This document shows positions 1-10,284 of a stretch of DNA of 64,000 nucleotides, piece after piece. Position 1 is the stretch's first letter, and each line of letters opens with the position of its first letter. The stretch is from the NCBI RefSeq assembly GCF_000009985.1, contig NC_007626.1:3465943-3529942 (forward strand), written 5' to 3'. A model generated the notes under the pieces. That model saw only the letters and a list, made by a program, of their open reading frames with translations. It ran no database searches and was not told where the DNA came from. The position numbers were made by a program, and so were the translations under genes. The stretch is from Paramagnetospirillum magneticum AMB-1 (lineage in GTDB: Bacteria; Pseudomonadota; Alphaproteobacteria; Rhodospirillales; Magnetospirillaceae).

Positions 1-147
1 GGTTTCCGACAGGGCGTTCTGACCCGCTACCGCCTGCATCCAGGCGTCGTCGGGCCATTGGGGCAGCACCACCACCGCCGCCGGATTTCCGGAGAACGGC
101 GCGTCCTCGACAAAGGCGTCCACGTGCCAGAAGGGAAGCGCGCTCAT
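1..147 (-). CDS. PhzF-family isomerase/epimerase, N-terminal fragment
   Basis: The first 49 residues of a protein that continues beyond the left edge of the window. The start matches the PhzF (phenazine biosynthesis-like) family: a DAFVEDAPFSGNPAAVVVLP stretch at residues 10-29, then QNALSET, whose glutamate aligns with the catalytic Glu of PhzF isomerases. The family folds like diaminopimelate epimerase, and most members outside phenazine clusters have unknown substrates. The ATG at 147 overlaps the thiD stop codon by four bases (ATGA), so the two are probably translationally coupled. The missing C-terminus prevents a finer assignment. Confidence 0.85.
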   Translation of the reverse strand, partial: MSALPFWHVDAFVEDAPFSGNPAAVVVLPQWPDDAWMQAVAGQNALSET

Positions 148-950
148 GCCTGAAACTCCTTGACCGTGTGCCCATGGTTGAGGGGGCCGTGGCCGCTTCC
201 CAGGCCGGGGGCGGTCTCGATGGCCCTGACCAGATAGGCCCTGGCCCGCTCCACCGCCTCGACTAGTCCCAAGCCCTGGGCCAGCCCGGCGGCAATGGCT
301 GACGCCAGGGTACAGCCGGTGCCATGGGTCGAACGGCTGGCGATGCGCCGCCCGGTGAAGCGGCGGAGGCCGCCCCCCGCCTCGGCCAGCACATCCACCA
401 GATGGTCACCCTCCAGATGGCCGCCCTTGAGCAGCACGGCCTTCGGTCCCAACGCCAGCAGGTCCCGCGCCGCGCCCTCCATGCCGTCGGCGCCCTTGAT
501 GGCGCGCCCCAACAGCACCTCGGCCTCGGGGATATTGGGTGTCAGCAGCCGGGCGCGCGGCACCAACCGCTTGACCAGCGCTCCGGCGGCGCTGTCGGCC
601 AGCAAAGCGGCGCCGCCCTTGGCCACCATCACCGGATCAAGCACCAGGGGCACGGCGGGAGCCAGCTCCTCCAGCGCCAGGGCCACCGTTTCGACGATGG
701 CAGCCGAGGCCAGCATGCCGGTCTTGATGCAGTCGGCGCCGATGTCGCTGAGGACGGCCGCCATCTGCGCCCGCACGAAATCGGGAGGCACCTCGTGGAT
801 GCCGCTCACCCCCAGGGTGTTCTGGGCGGTCAGGGCGGTCACCGCCGTTGCGGCAAAGCCCCCCAGGCAGGTCACCGCCTTGATGTCGGCCTGGATACCG
901 GCACCGCCACCCGAATCAGAACCGGCGACGATCAGAACCCTTCCTCGCAT
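144..950 (-). CDS. thiD: Hydroxymethylpyrimidine/phosphomethylpyrimidine kinase
   Basis: ThiD phosphorylates HMP and then HMP-phosphate, giving the pyrimidine half of thiamine. Family marks are the N-terminal VLIVAGSDSGGGAGIQADIK, the LDPVMVAKGG segment and the C-terminal STHGTGCTLASAIAAGLAQG anion-hole region carrying the catalytic Cys/Asp neighbourhood. I place the start at 950 (MRGRVLIV), giving 268 residues; an upstream ATG at 968 adds six residues. It overlaps the PhzF-like gene by four bases. No TPP-riboswitch-like structure was recognised in the AT-rich leader, and no other thiamine gene is adjacent. Confidence 0.95.
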   Translation of the reverse strand: MRGRVLIVAGSDSGGGAGIQADIKAVTCLGGFAATAVTALTAQNTLGVSGIHEVPPDFVRAQMAAVLSDIGADCIKTGMLASAAIVETVALALEELAPAVPLVLDPVMVAKGGAALLADSAAGALVKRLVPRARLLTPNIPEAEVLLGRAIKGADGMEGAARDLLALGPKAVLLKGGHLEGDHLVDVLAEAGGGLRRFTGRRIASRSTHGTGCTLASAIAAGLAQGLGLVEAVERARAYLVRAIETAPGLGSGHGPLNHGHTVKEFQA

Positions 951-1140
951 GGCCAAGACCCTCTTCAATCAAGAGATTTAATGCTTTTGACACATTTTTA
1001 ATAGGGATACCCATAAGCTGCATTCGGGTGACATTTTGTAGCGGCAGCTAAAATAAGGTGTTCACCCTCTTGTGCGCCGCAATATGGGTGCGTATATTCG
1101 CCTATACGAAAGCATGGTTACACATCCCACGAGGCACATC

Positions 1141-1332
1141 ATGCAGTACAGATGGGAAGAGATCGATCAGCTTGCCGAGATTCTCGAGGCGGAAGTTGCC
1201 GGCCATCCGGTAGACGTCGACCGCGCCCGCGAATTAGCCGAACGCCTAGTCCGGCTGTGCCCGGACATCGCCCGGACCATGAGCCGGGTGGTGGAGCGCT
1301 TCGCTCCCGAAGCCGCCACGGCGGCGGCTTAA
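1141..1332 (+). CDS. Small hypothetical protein (63 aa)
   Basis: A 63-residue, highly charged, probably all-helical protein (MQYRWEEIDQLAEILEAEVA...). I chose the ATG at 1141 because a GAGG sits six bases upstream; in-frame ATGs at 1072 and 1084 would extend it but lack a clear ribosome site. It is transcribed divergently from thiD and followed by a strong terminator-like hairpin, so it is probably monocistronic. No domain is recognised. Confidence 0.6.
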   Translation: MQYRWEEIDQLAEILEAEVAGHPVDVDRARELAERLVRLCPDIARTMSRVVERFAPEAATAAA

Positions 1333-1350
1333 CAGCCGGGATCAAGGCAA

Positions 1351-1372
1351 GGGGGCAGAAGCCCCCTTTTTT
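1351..1372 (+). terminator. Rho-independent terminator
   Basis: A GGGGGC / GCCCCC stem with an AGAA loop runs straight into six Ts, about 20 bases after the stop of the small gene and just before the convergent glmM stop at 1379. Confidence 0.8.
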
Positions 1373-1378
1373 ACGCCC

Positions 1379-2734
<1,356 letters not shown>

Positions 2735-2804
2735 CCCGTTATGCTTCCCTTCGTCCGAAAGGAGGATTGGATAGCAAGCCGGAAAGGCGAAGGGAAGGAG
2801 AAAG

Positions 2805-2842
2805 GGTTGGGCATCCTGCCCTACGGGTCAGGACGCCCAACC
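2805..2842 (-). terminator. Hairpin terminator for the 2858-3169 gene
   Basis: An inverted repeat GGTTGGGC-n-TCCTG ... CAGGA-n-GCCCAACC with one mismatch in the stem. Read on the minus strand it follows the 103-aa gene and is trailed by a pyrimidine-rich CCCTTTCTCC tract. It separates that gene from glmM. Confidence 0.6.
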
Positions 2843-2857
2843 AGCTCGAAAATCAAA

Positions 2858-3169
2858 TCAGGCGAAGCTGGCGATAATGAGCAGCAACCGGTCCACGAGA
2901 GTGGCCACCGCCCTCGCCTGCTCAACCGCCTCGGCCGCCGCATCGAGGTCGCTCAGCCGCTTCTTCAACGTCGTCGTCGCCGTTTTCAACTCGCCGACAG
3001 CCTGCTCCACTTCCGGTGTCCGGTTGGCAATCGCCACCTGCCCCAGACGGCGGGCCGCAGACCGTATCTCCATCGCCTCGTCGGTAGAGCCGGGTTCCTT
3101 GCTGATGAAAAGACGGCCGGAACACTCGTAAAGAGCGGCGACCACCTCATCGATATCCTTGTCTGCCAT
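2858..3169 (-). CDS. Hypothetical helical protein (103 aa)
   Basis: A 103-residue acidic protein, largely helical, with a probable coiled coil over residues 50-90 (heptad-like KTATTTLKKRLSDLDAAAEAVEQ) and a hydrophobic C-terminal end (VDRLLLIIASFA). No signal peptide. It lies 43 bases downstream of a frame-broken lipoprotein gene on the same strand, so the pair may be co-transcribed. The family is not recognised. Confidence 0.7.
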   Translation of the reverse strand: MADKDIDEVVAALYECSGRLFISKEPGSTDEAMEIRSAARRLGQVAIANRTPEVEQAVGELKTATTTLKKRLSDLDAAAEAVEQARAVATLVDRLLLIIASFA

Positions 3170-3212
3170 GTCCCTCTCCTCTTCGCTCCCAGATCGAGAT
3201 CATTCGCATGCG

Positions 3213-4155
3213 CTATTTCCGGACTTGCCCGATGGCTTTATTCAGGTCCTCGGCCCGGCTGATGAAAACATCCACGGCGGCGACCACGTCGGCATATTTC
3301 TTGGGATCGCGCTTGGATCGGGCAAAGCTTGCCAGTTCCGACACGGCGGCCTTGAACCCGCCGATGGATTGGGAATAGCTGGTGCGGATCGTCCGCAACT
3401 CGTAATACGCCGAGGCCTTACCCTTCACGATCGCCAGAAGGGCTTGCCGATCGGCCATCTTGGCCGGCAACAGGTCGTTGTAGGCTTCCACGGCAAAACC
3501 GTATTGGCCGGTCGCCCCATCGCCCATGTCCGCCAGGACGATTGCCATGTCCTTATCCATGTTGTCTGCCAGGCGGCCTATGGGTTGCTCCGCCGACAGA
3601 ATGGCTTCGATCAGGGCATCGGCCTGCTTCTGCTCGATGACCATCTTGCCGATGGTCCCCACCAGGATCGCGATGGGACCGGATGCCTGCTCCAGCTCCT
3701 TCAGATTTCCGCCCTTACCGGTCATCTTCGCCACATCGCTTCCGACCGTATTCACCTGCTGCTGAAGCGATGTCACGGCCGACGCGAAGTCGGCTCCCGG
3801 CGTCGCCGCGCAGGCCTTGGAAAGGGCGGCGGCATAGGCCTTGAGGGTGGACAGGGCACTCTTGCGCGCCGCCATGTCCGCCGGAGTGAGCAACGAAGTG
3901 TTGATTACGCGGCCATCCAGGGGACAGGCCCCCCTCGTCCGGGCTTGGGTCCCGCAACGGCCATATTCCGACCGCGCCACCTCGAGATCGAATTGCGTGC
4001 GGTCGCTCGCGACCAAGAAGGCTCTCGGTACGATCCGCAAAATTGGTGGCGGCACTCGAAAACTTCGCCAAGTCGGATGTGAACTGGTCAGGTTGGGCAC
4101 ACCCCACCAAGACGGCCGCCATGGCGACGGCAATTACACGATTGGGCCAGATCAT
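3213..4155 (-). pseudogene. Lipoprotein of unknown function, frame-broken
   Basis: The start at 4155 has a perfect GGAGG seven bases upstream and a lipoprotein signal (MIWPNRVIAVAMAAVLVGCAQ, lipobox LVGC). That frame reads naturally to about TNFADRTES and then turns into nonsense. A second frame takes over at about 4015-4030 (FLVASDRTQFDLEVARSEYG) and runs intact to the stop at 3213. Together they give a ~310-residue secreted, helical protein. One net extra base, or two missing, explains the switch. Other genes nearby carry indels too, so a sequencing error is as likely as real decay. Function unknown. Confidence 0.65.
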
Positions 4156-4493
4156 TCTCGCCTCCGTTAAAGTCAAGACACAGCCGAGTCGACCATCAAT
4201 GCGCAACCAATCGAAATTAGCGCAGGAGTCCATAACTCCTTCGCACACACTCGTCACAATACGCTACATTTATTGATGGTCTATGTGAAGTATAGCATTC
4301 TTTATGGTAGAATTAAATAGCTTCTACACCCCTTCAGCCTGCCTGTTCACGAAATTGGGGGCGGACCGGCAAGAAGCGAGGCGGCCGATCGGGAATTGCC
4401 GCCCCACCGGATACACTTCCATACAAATCCGACATACAGGGGTTACCGCCCGGCCCTAACCTGAATCCATTCATCGTTGAGCACGAGGGCATC
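4156..4493. other. AT-rich divergent intergenic region
   Basis: A 338-bp spacer between the divergent lipoprotein and DUF4405 genes. The middle (4255-4325) is clearly richer in A+T than the surroundings and probably holds promoters for both sides. No confident -35/-10 pair, RNA or repeat was found. Confidence 0.4.
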
Positions 4494-5006
4494 ATGAACT
4501 ATTTCGACAACGGCCTGCGCCGCTACGCCACCCAGGCCACCGCCGTTCTGTCCGTGGTGGTGGGGATTACGGGAGTGATCCTGTTCTTTCATCTGGCCAA
4601 GGACCCGGTCGAGGCCATCCATGAATGGCTGGGCATGGGCTTTGCCGCCGTGGCGATTCTGCATGTGATCCGCCATCGGGGGTCGTTCGCCCTGATGCTG
4701 CGTCAGCGCCAATTGCACATTCTGGCGGCCATCACCGCCTTGGGCGTGGCGGCTTTCGTCGCCCTGGTACCGCCAAAGCCATCGGGCAATCCCATGGCCC
4801 GCCTGGCCCGAGCGGCCGAGCAGGCCCCCATTTCCCAGTTGGCGCCGGTGATGGGCAGCCGCACCGAGGATGTCCTGGCCCGCCTACGTCAGGCCGGTAT
4901 CAATGCCGAGCCCGGCGACAGCCTCGCCGCCCTGGCGGCCAGCCACCATGTGGAGTCGGTCAAGCTGATCGCCCTGGCGCTTCCGCCCTCCAAGCGGCCA
5001 AACTGA
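4494..5006 (+). CDS. DUF4405-like membrane protein (170 aa)
   Basis: An inner-membrane protein with three predicted helices, at about residues 16-34, 46-60 and 76-92. The histidines in HEWLGMGFAAVAILHVIRHR resemble the haem or quinone-binding pattern of DUF4405 and cytochrome-b-like small membrane proteins. The C-terminal ~75 residues form a soluble domain (APVMGSRTEDVLARLRQAGI...) with a DVLARLRQAG motif repeated in style by SLAALAASHH. A redox role is inferred from the His pattern only. It stands alone between a broken lipoprotein and a broken small gene. Confidence 0.7.
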   Translation: MNYFDNGLRRYATQATAVLSVVVGITGVILFFHLAKDPVEAIHEWLGMGFAAVAILHVIRHRGSFALMLRQRQLHILAAITALGVAAFVALVPPKPSGNPMARLARAAEQAPISQLAPVMGSRTEDVLARLRQAGINAEPGDSLAALAASHHVESVKLIALALPPSKRPN

Positions 5007-5133
5007 TGGGCGTTTTCACCCCGTTGCCGTTACAAATCGGAATAGTTTCGCCTTAGACTCCACCAAACTCACCAGTTCTACTCTGCATGGCTGTTGTTAT
5101 GCGCGGCATGATTTCAAACAGGAGGGGCAGCAC

Positions 5134-5520
5134 GTGGGCACTCAGACGATCAATCTCGCCGATTTCATTCAGGACGCCAGCCAGACCGGAGCGGTCAGGT
5201 GCCGGTGGACGGAGACACCTTCTACCTGATCAGCCAGCGGCGGGCTGCGCTATGCGATGTCGCCGCAGACCAAGCTGATGGACAGCGGCTATGTGGGCTA
5301 TCAGCATGTGGGGGACCTGCGCCTGCTGACCGGCGGCGACGGCACCGCCAAACTCAAGACCGGCACCGCCGCGGCACTGACCCGGGCCAAGTGCATGCTG
5401 GCGGACAACCTGATGAAGCCCCAGGCGTGGTTCCGCTTGCCCAAGATCGCCGACGACCACCGCATGAGCCACTACGTCCCCAAGCTGCGCCAGATCGCCA
5501 AGGAGCGGAACCAGGCGTAA
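5134..5520 (+). pseudogene. Small unknown gene with two frame breaks
   Basis: A strong AGGAGGGG precedes a GTG at 5134. The reading begins GTQTINLADFIQDASQTG, shifts near 5197 into VPVDGDTFYLISQ, and shifts again near 5240 into GLRYAMSPQTKLMDSGYVGY, which continues to a stop at 5520. Joined, they make a plausible soluble protein of about 128 residues. Each piece reads as natural protein only in its own frame. Either a recent pseudogene or two base-calling errors. Family not recognised. Confidence 0.55.
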
Positions 5521-5540
5521 GGTCGTTCGGGAGTAAAAAA

Positions 5541-5688
5541 GCCCCGCTTCGCGGCAGGGCTACCGCCCTGACCCGTTCGGAGGCACAGCCTCCGAACCTC
5601 CAGCTTCCTTTTATTTCTATGGACTAAAAAGCAGAAGGGTCCGGGAAGCCTGGCTTCCAGGTTGGGGGATCGGGGGCAAAAGCCCCCG
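5541..5688. repeat. Composite palindromic repeat, long form (copy 1)
   Basis: Consecutive short palindromes: GCCCCGCTTCGCGG, AGGGCTACCGCCCT, CGGAGGCACAGCCTCCG, GGGAAGCCTGGCTTCC and CGGGGGCAAAAGCCCCCG around an AT-rich centre. The same modules, in opposite orientation, recur at 31300-31450 and 44311-44447. It lies between two convergent genes and probably works as a two-way terminator. Confidence 0.75.
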
Positions 5689-5711
5689 AAGTGACGTCCA
5701 TCCGCAGCCTG

Positions 5712-6883
5712 CTAAGCCCCGCTCCGCATGGCGGTCCAGATGGCCAGGGCTTGGGCCGTCTCGGGCACGTCGTGGACGCGCAGCACCTGAAACCCGGCAT
5801 CCAGACCGGCCAGATTGGCCGCCAAGGTGCCGGGCAGCCGGGCCGTCGCAACCTCGTCCCGGCTCAGCCGGGCCACGAAGCTCTTGCGCGACACTCCCAG
5901 CAGCAGCGGCAGCCCCAGACCGTGCAGCAGAGCCAGACTCCCCAGCACCTGGGCACAATGCCCGGGCGTCTTGCCAAAGCCGATACCAGGATCGAGGCAG
6001 ATCCGCTGACGGGCAATGCCCAGGCTTCGCAGTCCTGGACCCGTCGGGCCAGATGGTCGAACACGTCGAGTGGCGCGCAGGCATAGCGGGGCTCCGCCTG
6101 CATGGTGCGCGGGTCGTCGCCCTGCATGTGCATCAGGCAAAGATCGGCGCCGCTTCGGGCCGCCACCTTGGGAGACTCGGGATCGCCGAGCAGGGCGGTG
6201 ACGTCGTTGATGATCCGCGCCCCCGCCTCGACCGCCGCGTCCATCACGGCGGCATGGCGGGTGTCGATGGAGACGCACAGGCCCTTTTCGGCCAGGGCGC
6301 GCACCACGGGAAGCACGCGCCGCGCCTCCTCCGCCGGGCTGACCGGATCGGCGCCGGGCCGGGTGGATTCGCCGCCCAGGTCGATGATGGTCGCCCCCGC
6401 CTCGGCCAGGGCCAAGCCGCGTGCGATGGCGGCCGTGCTGTCGAAGACCTCGCCACCATCGGAGAAGCTGTCGGGAGTGACGTTGACGATGCCCATGATG
6501 CGCGGCCGGTCCAGCTCCAGCCCGCCCCAGGGCTTGCGCCGGCTTCCCATGGCGTGGACGGTCTCGGCCACCTGACGAGCGAGGGCCGGGTCCTCGCCCT
6601 CGGCCCAGTCCACCACCTCGGCGAAGGAGGCCACGGCCAGATCGGCCCCGCCCCCAGGACGGCGGGTCGCCACGCCCAGGGCGGTGAAGGCGGCCCAGCC
6701 GTCGGCCAGAGGCCAGCCATTGCCGGAAATCACCGCCGCCGCCGCCTGCTCGCCCCACACCAGACCGGTGGGCAGCAGGTAGAGCCCGCCCGCCGATACG
6801 TCGAAGCCCCGCGGCAAAGCGGGGCTTCGGGTAAAGGCCGATGTGATCCCTGCCTCAGGCACCGGGCTGCGGCTCCGGATCAT
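5712..6883 (-). CDS. folP: Dihydropteroate synthase, frame-broken in this sequence
   Basis: Condenses p-aminobenzoate with the pterin diphosphate in folate synthesis. The N-terminal frame holds MGIVNVTPDSFSDGG, GGESTRPGADPVS and SIDTRHAAVMDAA, all DHPS signatures. The last part (ICLDPGIGFGKT, GVSRKSFVARL) lies in another frame, entered near 6020-6035 at the CEA/SLGIA junction; one missing base or two extra would explain it. Start at 6883 overlaps the ftsH stop by 29 bases. Residues before the catalytic domain (~130) make it longer than E. coli FolP, as in other alphaproteobacteria. A sequence error is the simplest reading. Confidence 0.85.
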
Positions 6884-8773
6884 AGCCGGGGCGGTTGCCG
6901 GGACCGGAGCTGGGCACCGAGGAGCGGCGCGGCGGGTCCTTGGGGCGGTAGTCGCCGTTGTCGCCGCGGCTGATGGGCTCGCCACGGATCAGGGCGTCGA
7001 TATCCTCGCGGGACAGGGTCTCCAGTTCCAGCAGGCCCTTGGCGATGATCTCCAGTTCGGCGCGGTACTTGGCCAGGATTTCGCGGGCGGTGTTCTCGCC
7101 CTCCTCGACGAAGCGCCGCACCTCGGAATCGATCAGGCTGGCGGTGGCTTCCGAGATATCTTGTGCTGGGTCACCGAATGACCCAGGAAGATCTCTTCCT
7201 GATTGTCGTTGTAGCGCAGCGGCCCCAGCTTCTCGGAAAAGCCGTACTCGGTCACCAGCTTGCGCGACAGATCGGTGGCGCGCTGGATGTCGTTGGAGGC
7301 GCCGGTGGTCACCGCGTCCAGGCCGAAGATCATCTCTTCCGCCACGCGGCCGCCGAAGAACGAGGCGATCATCGCCTTGATCTGCTTGAGCGACAGGGAA
7401 TAGCGGTCGCGTTCGGGCAGAGACATGGTCAGGCCCAGGGCCCGGCCACGGGGAATGATGGTCACCTTGTGCAGCGGCTCGTGACCGGGCACGTGCATCA
7501 TCACCAAAGCGTGGCCGGCTTCGTGATAGGCGGTAAGCTTCTTCTCGTCCTCGCTCATCACCATGGAGCGGCGCTCGGCGCCCATCATCACCTTGTCCTT
7601 GGCGGCCTCGAACTCGGCCATGGTCACCACGCGCTTGCCGGCGCGGGCCGCCAGCAGGGCCGCCTCGTTGACCAGATTGGCCAGATCGGCGCCGGAAAAG
7701 CCGGGGGTGCCGCGGGCGATGATGCGGGCGTCCACGTCGGGGGACAGCGGCACCTTGCGCATATGGACCTTGATGATCTTCTCGCGGCCCAGGATGTCGG
7801 GATTGGGCACCACCACCTGGCGGTCGAAGCGGCCGGGACGCAGCAAGGCGGGGTCCAGCACGTCGGGGCGGTTGGTGGCGGCGATCAGGATGACGCCTTC
7901 GTTGGATTCGAAGCCGTCCATCTCCACCAGCAACTGGTTCAGGGTCTGCTCGCGCTCGTCATTGCCGCCGCCGAGACCGGCGCCGCGATGACGGCCGACC
8001 GCGTCGATCTCGTCGATGAAGATGATGCAGGGGGCATTCTTCTTGCCCTGCTCGAACATGTCGCGGACACGCGACGCGCCGACACCCACGAACATCTCGA
8101 CGAAGTCGGAGCCCGAGATGGTGAAGAACGGCACATTGGCCTCGCCGGCGATGGCGCGGGCCAGCAGGGTCTTGCCGGTGCCGGGCGGGCCGACCAGCAG
8201 GCAGCCCTTGGGGATCTTTCCCCCTAAGCGCTGGAACTTCTGCGGGTCCTTGAGGAACTCGACGATTTCCTCAAGCTCCTGCTTGGCCTCGTCGATGCCG
8301 GCCACATCCTCGAAGGTGATGCGGCCGGTCTTTTCGGTCAGCAGGCGGGCGCGGGACTTGCCGAAGCCCATGGCCTTGCCGCCGCCGCCCTGCATCTGGC
8401 GCATGAAGAACACCCACACGCCGATCAGCAGCAGCATGGGGAACCACGACACCAGCACGCTCCAGATGGTCGGAGCATCGTCCGAGGGCGGCACCGCCGT
8501 GATGCGCACGGAATGGGCGCGCAGCTTGTCGACGATATTGACGTCCTGGGGCATGTAGGTGGTGAAGGGACGGCCATCGGTGAAGTGGCCGTTGACCACG
8601 CTGCCCTGGATGGTCACGTCGGCGATAGCGCCGCGATCCACGTCGGAGAGGAATTCGGAATAGGAGGTCTGGCCCGGACCGCGCGGCGGCGAGGACGCCT
8701 GGAACAGATTGAAGAGCATCACCAGCAACACGGCGATGATGACCCACAACGCCAGGTTCTTGCTAAAATTCAA
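6855..8773 (-). CDS. ftsH: ATP-dependent zinc metalloprotease FtsH, frame-broken in this sequence
   Basis: Membrane AAA+ protease that degrades misfolded membrane and regulatory proteins. Counting from an in-frame ATG at 8809: TM1 at 15-36, TM2 at 117-136, Walker A GPPGTGKT at 207-214, Walker B IIFIDEID at 262-269, zinc motif HEAGH at 429-433. After HKIS the frame ends early, while the true tail (RRFVEEGENTAREIL to PGA) lies in another frame to 6855. The break sits on GAGATATC at 7154-7161, consistent with a two-base AT duplication. I prefer TTG at 8773, behind GGAAGGA, giving LNFSKNLALW as the N-terminus; ATG 8809 adds 12 residues. Confidence 0.92.
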
Positions 8774-8815
8774 GGTAGCGTCCTTCCCGTCAAGTGCTGT
8801 ACCGGACAACGTCGT

Positions 8816-10147
8816 CTACAGATAATGCCGATTCCCGCCGGCACAAGCGAAAACGGTCAGAACATGGAGCGGCGAAGCGCGCAAGCTCACCAGGACCCGA
8901 CCGGCACCCTCCCGGTTATAGCCGAGGTGCGGCGCCGCGAGAATACCCCGCTCATGGTAAAGGGCCGGTAAAGTGGGAATGGCGCAGGTGGGAACCGGTT
9001 CGGGCCGCTGCCGTCCCATGGCCGCCAGCACCTTGCGCCGCCCTTCGGGCCCCAGCGCCCCCAGGCGCAAGCCCGGCGGCGCGTCCCCGGCCACCACCGC
9101 CTCGAAGCGCCCATCCCAGCGGATGCGGCTTCCCGGAACCAGATCCAGCGGCGGCGCCACCCGGGCGGGCTCACGGCACAGCACCACGGAATCGCCCTGG
9201 GGCACGATGCGGCAGCCCGCCAGGGTCCGCGCCGCCTCCAATCCTCCGCACAGCGTGGCGTGAAGGCGTTCCAGCCGTTCCAGGCGCGGCGTATGGGCCT
9301 CGCCGCCCACGCTCAGCAGCAGGCCGGCCAGCAGGCGCAGCCCCACCTCGTCGGGCAATCCGGCCAGGGCCTCGGGGCGCAGCCGGCCGAAGCCGGCGGG
9401 GTCCAGGGTCACATGCCGGGCGGCGGCCTCGGCCACCATGGAATCGACGGCCGCCTGGGCCCGGGCCAGCCGCCCGGCGGTCTCGGCCAGCCGGCGTGGC
9501 GTCATCCCCTCGGCGGCCAGATCCCCAGCCAGATGGCGCAGCCGCACCCGGGCGAAGGCGGGGTTGCGGTTGGAGGGATCGCTGGTCCACTCCTGCCCCC
9601 TGTGCCGCAGGGTGGCTTCCAGACGGACACGCGGCACGGGCAACAGCGGGCGCAGCAGGCGCCCCCAGGAGGTCGGACGCTCGGCCGCCATGGCCCCCAG
9701 CCCTTCCAGCCCCGACCCCCGGCCGAGGCGCAGCAGCAGCGTCTCCGCCTGATCATCCTGATGATGGGCCAGGGCCAGATGCAGAATGCCCTCGGCGGCG
9801 CAGGCCTCGCCCAGCAGGCCATAGCGCGCCGCGCGGGCCGCCGCCTGAAGATCGGCGGCGGGCTTGTCACCCTCCCAGGCGAGAATGCGGTGAGAGATGC
9901 CGTCACGGGCCAGCCACGCCCCCACCCGGGCCGCCTCGGCGGCGGATTCGGGGCGCAGACGGTGATCGACGGTCAAGGCCAGAACCTCGCCGCCCCGCGC
10001 CTTCGCCCAATCCGCCGCCAGCAGGGCCAGGGCCAGGGAATCGGCGCCGCCCGACACCGCCACCGCCAGACGCGGTGCGGCCTCGAACGGCCCCAGGGGC
10101 GCCATCAGGCGGGAGAAGTCGTCGGAGGAAAGCGGCGGAACGGACAT
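8816..10147 (-). CDS. tilS: tRNA(Ile)-lysidine synthase TilS
   Basis: Adds lysine to C34 of the minor isoleucine tRNA so that it reads AUA. The ATP-pyrophosphatase loop SGGADS is at residues 32-37; HHQDDQAETLLLRL about 110 residues later is the second family signature. 443 residues from ATG 10147 (MSVPPLSSDD); an upstream ATG at 10216 would begin inside a palindromic repeat and is less likely. It ends just ahead of ftsH, so tilS-ftsH are co-transcribed. Confidence 0.95.
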   Translation of the reverse strand: MSVPPLSSDDFSRLMAPLGPFEAAPRLAVAVSGGADSLALALLAADWAKARGGEVLALTVDHRLRPESAAEAARVGAWLARDGISHRILAWEGDKPAADLQAAARAARYGLLGEACAAEGILHLALAHHQDDQAETLLLRLGRGSGLEGLGAMAAERPTSWGRLLRPLLPVPRVRLEATLRHRGQEWTSDPSNRNPAFARVRLRHLAGDLAAEGMTPRRLAETAGRLARAQAAVDSMVAEAAARHVTLDPAGFGRLRPEALAGLPDEVGLRLLAGLLLSVGGEAHTPRLERLERLHATLCGGLEAARTLAGCRIVPQGDSVVLCREPARVAPPLDLVPGSRIRWDGRFEAVVAGDAPPGLRLGALGPEGRRKVLAAMGRQRPEPVPTCAIPTLPALYHERGILAAPHLGYNREGAGRVLVSLRASPLHVLTVFACAGGNRHYL

Positions 10148-10170
10148 GGGTTCTGGTGTCCCCGACCTGT

Positions 10171-10275
10171 CGGGCACTCGCCCGAACCCATCCGGGGCCA
10201 ATGCCCCGGACCCCATTTTATTTCAGGAATGGGGTTTGGGGTCCAAGGCCCCAAGCGGGTTCGGGCGGCAGCCCG
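10171..10275. repeat. Composite palindromic repeat, short form (copy 1)
   Basis: CGGGCACTCGCCCG, CCGGGGCCAATGCCCCGG, an AT-rich centre, GGGGTTTGGGGTCCAAGGCCCC and CGGGCGGCAGCCCG in series. The same arrangement occurs at 17891-18006 and 24875-24980. It sits between the co-directional genes cpoB and tilS. Confidence 0.7.
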
Positions 10276-10284
10276 ATATCCCCC

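Noticed and set aside
969..1071. TPP riboswitch upstream of thiD
   Set aside because: The leader is short and AT-rich and lacks the conserved TPP-aptamer motifs.
7133..7165. Programmed frameshift in ftsH
   Set aside because: There is no slippery heptamer, and other nearby genes carry unrelated indels. A sequence error or recent mutation is simpler.
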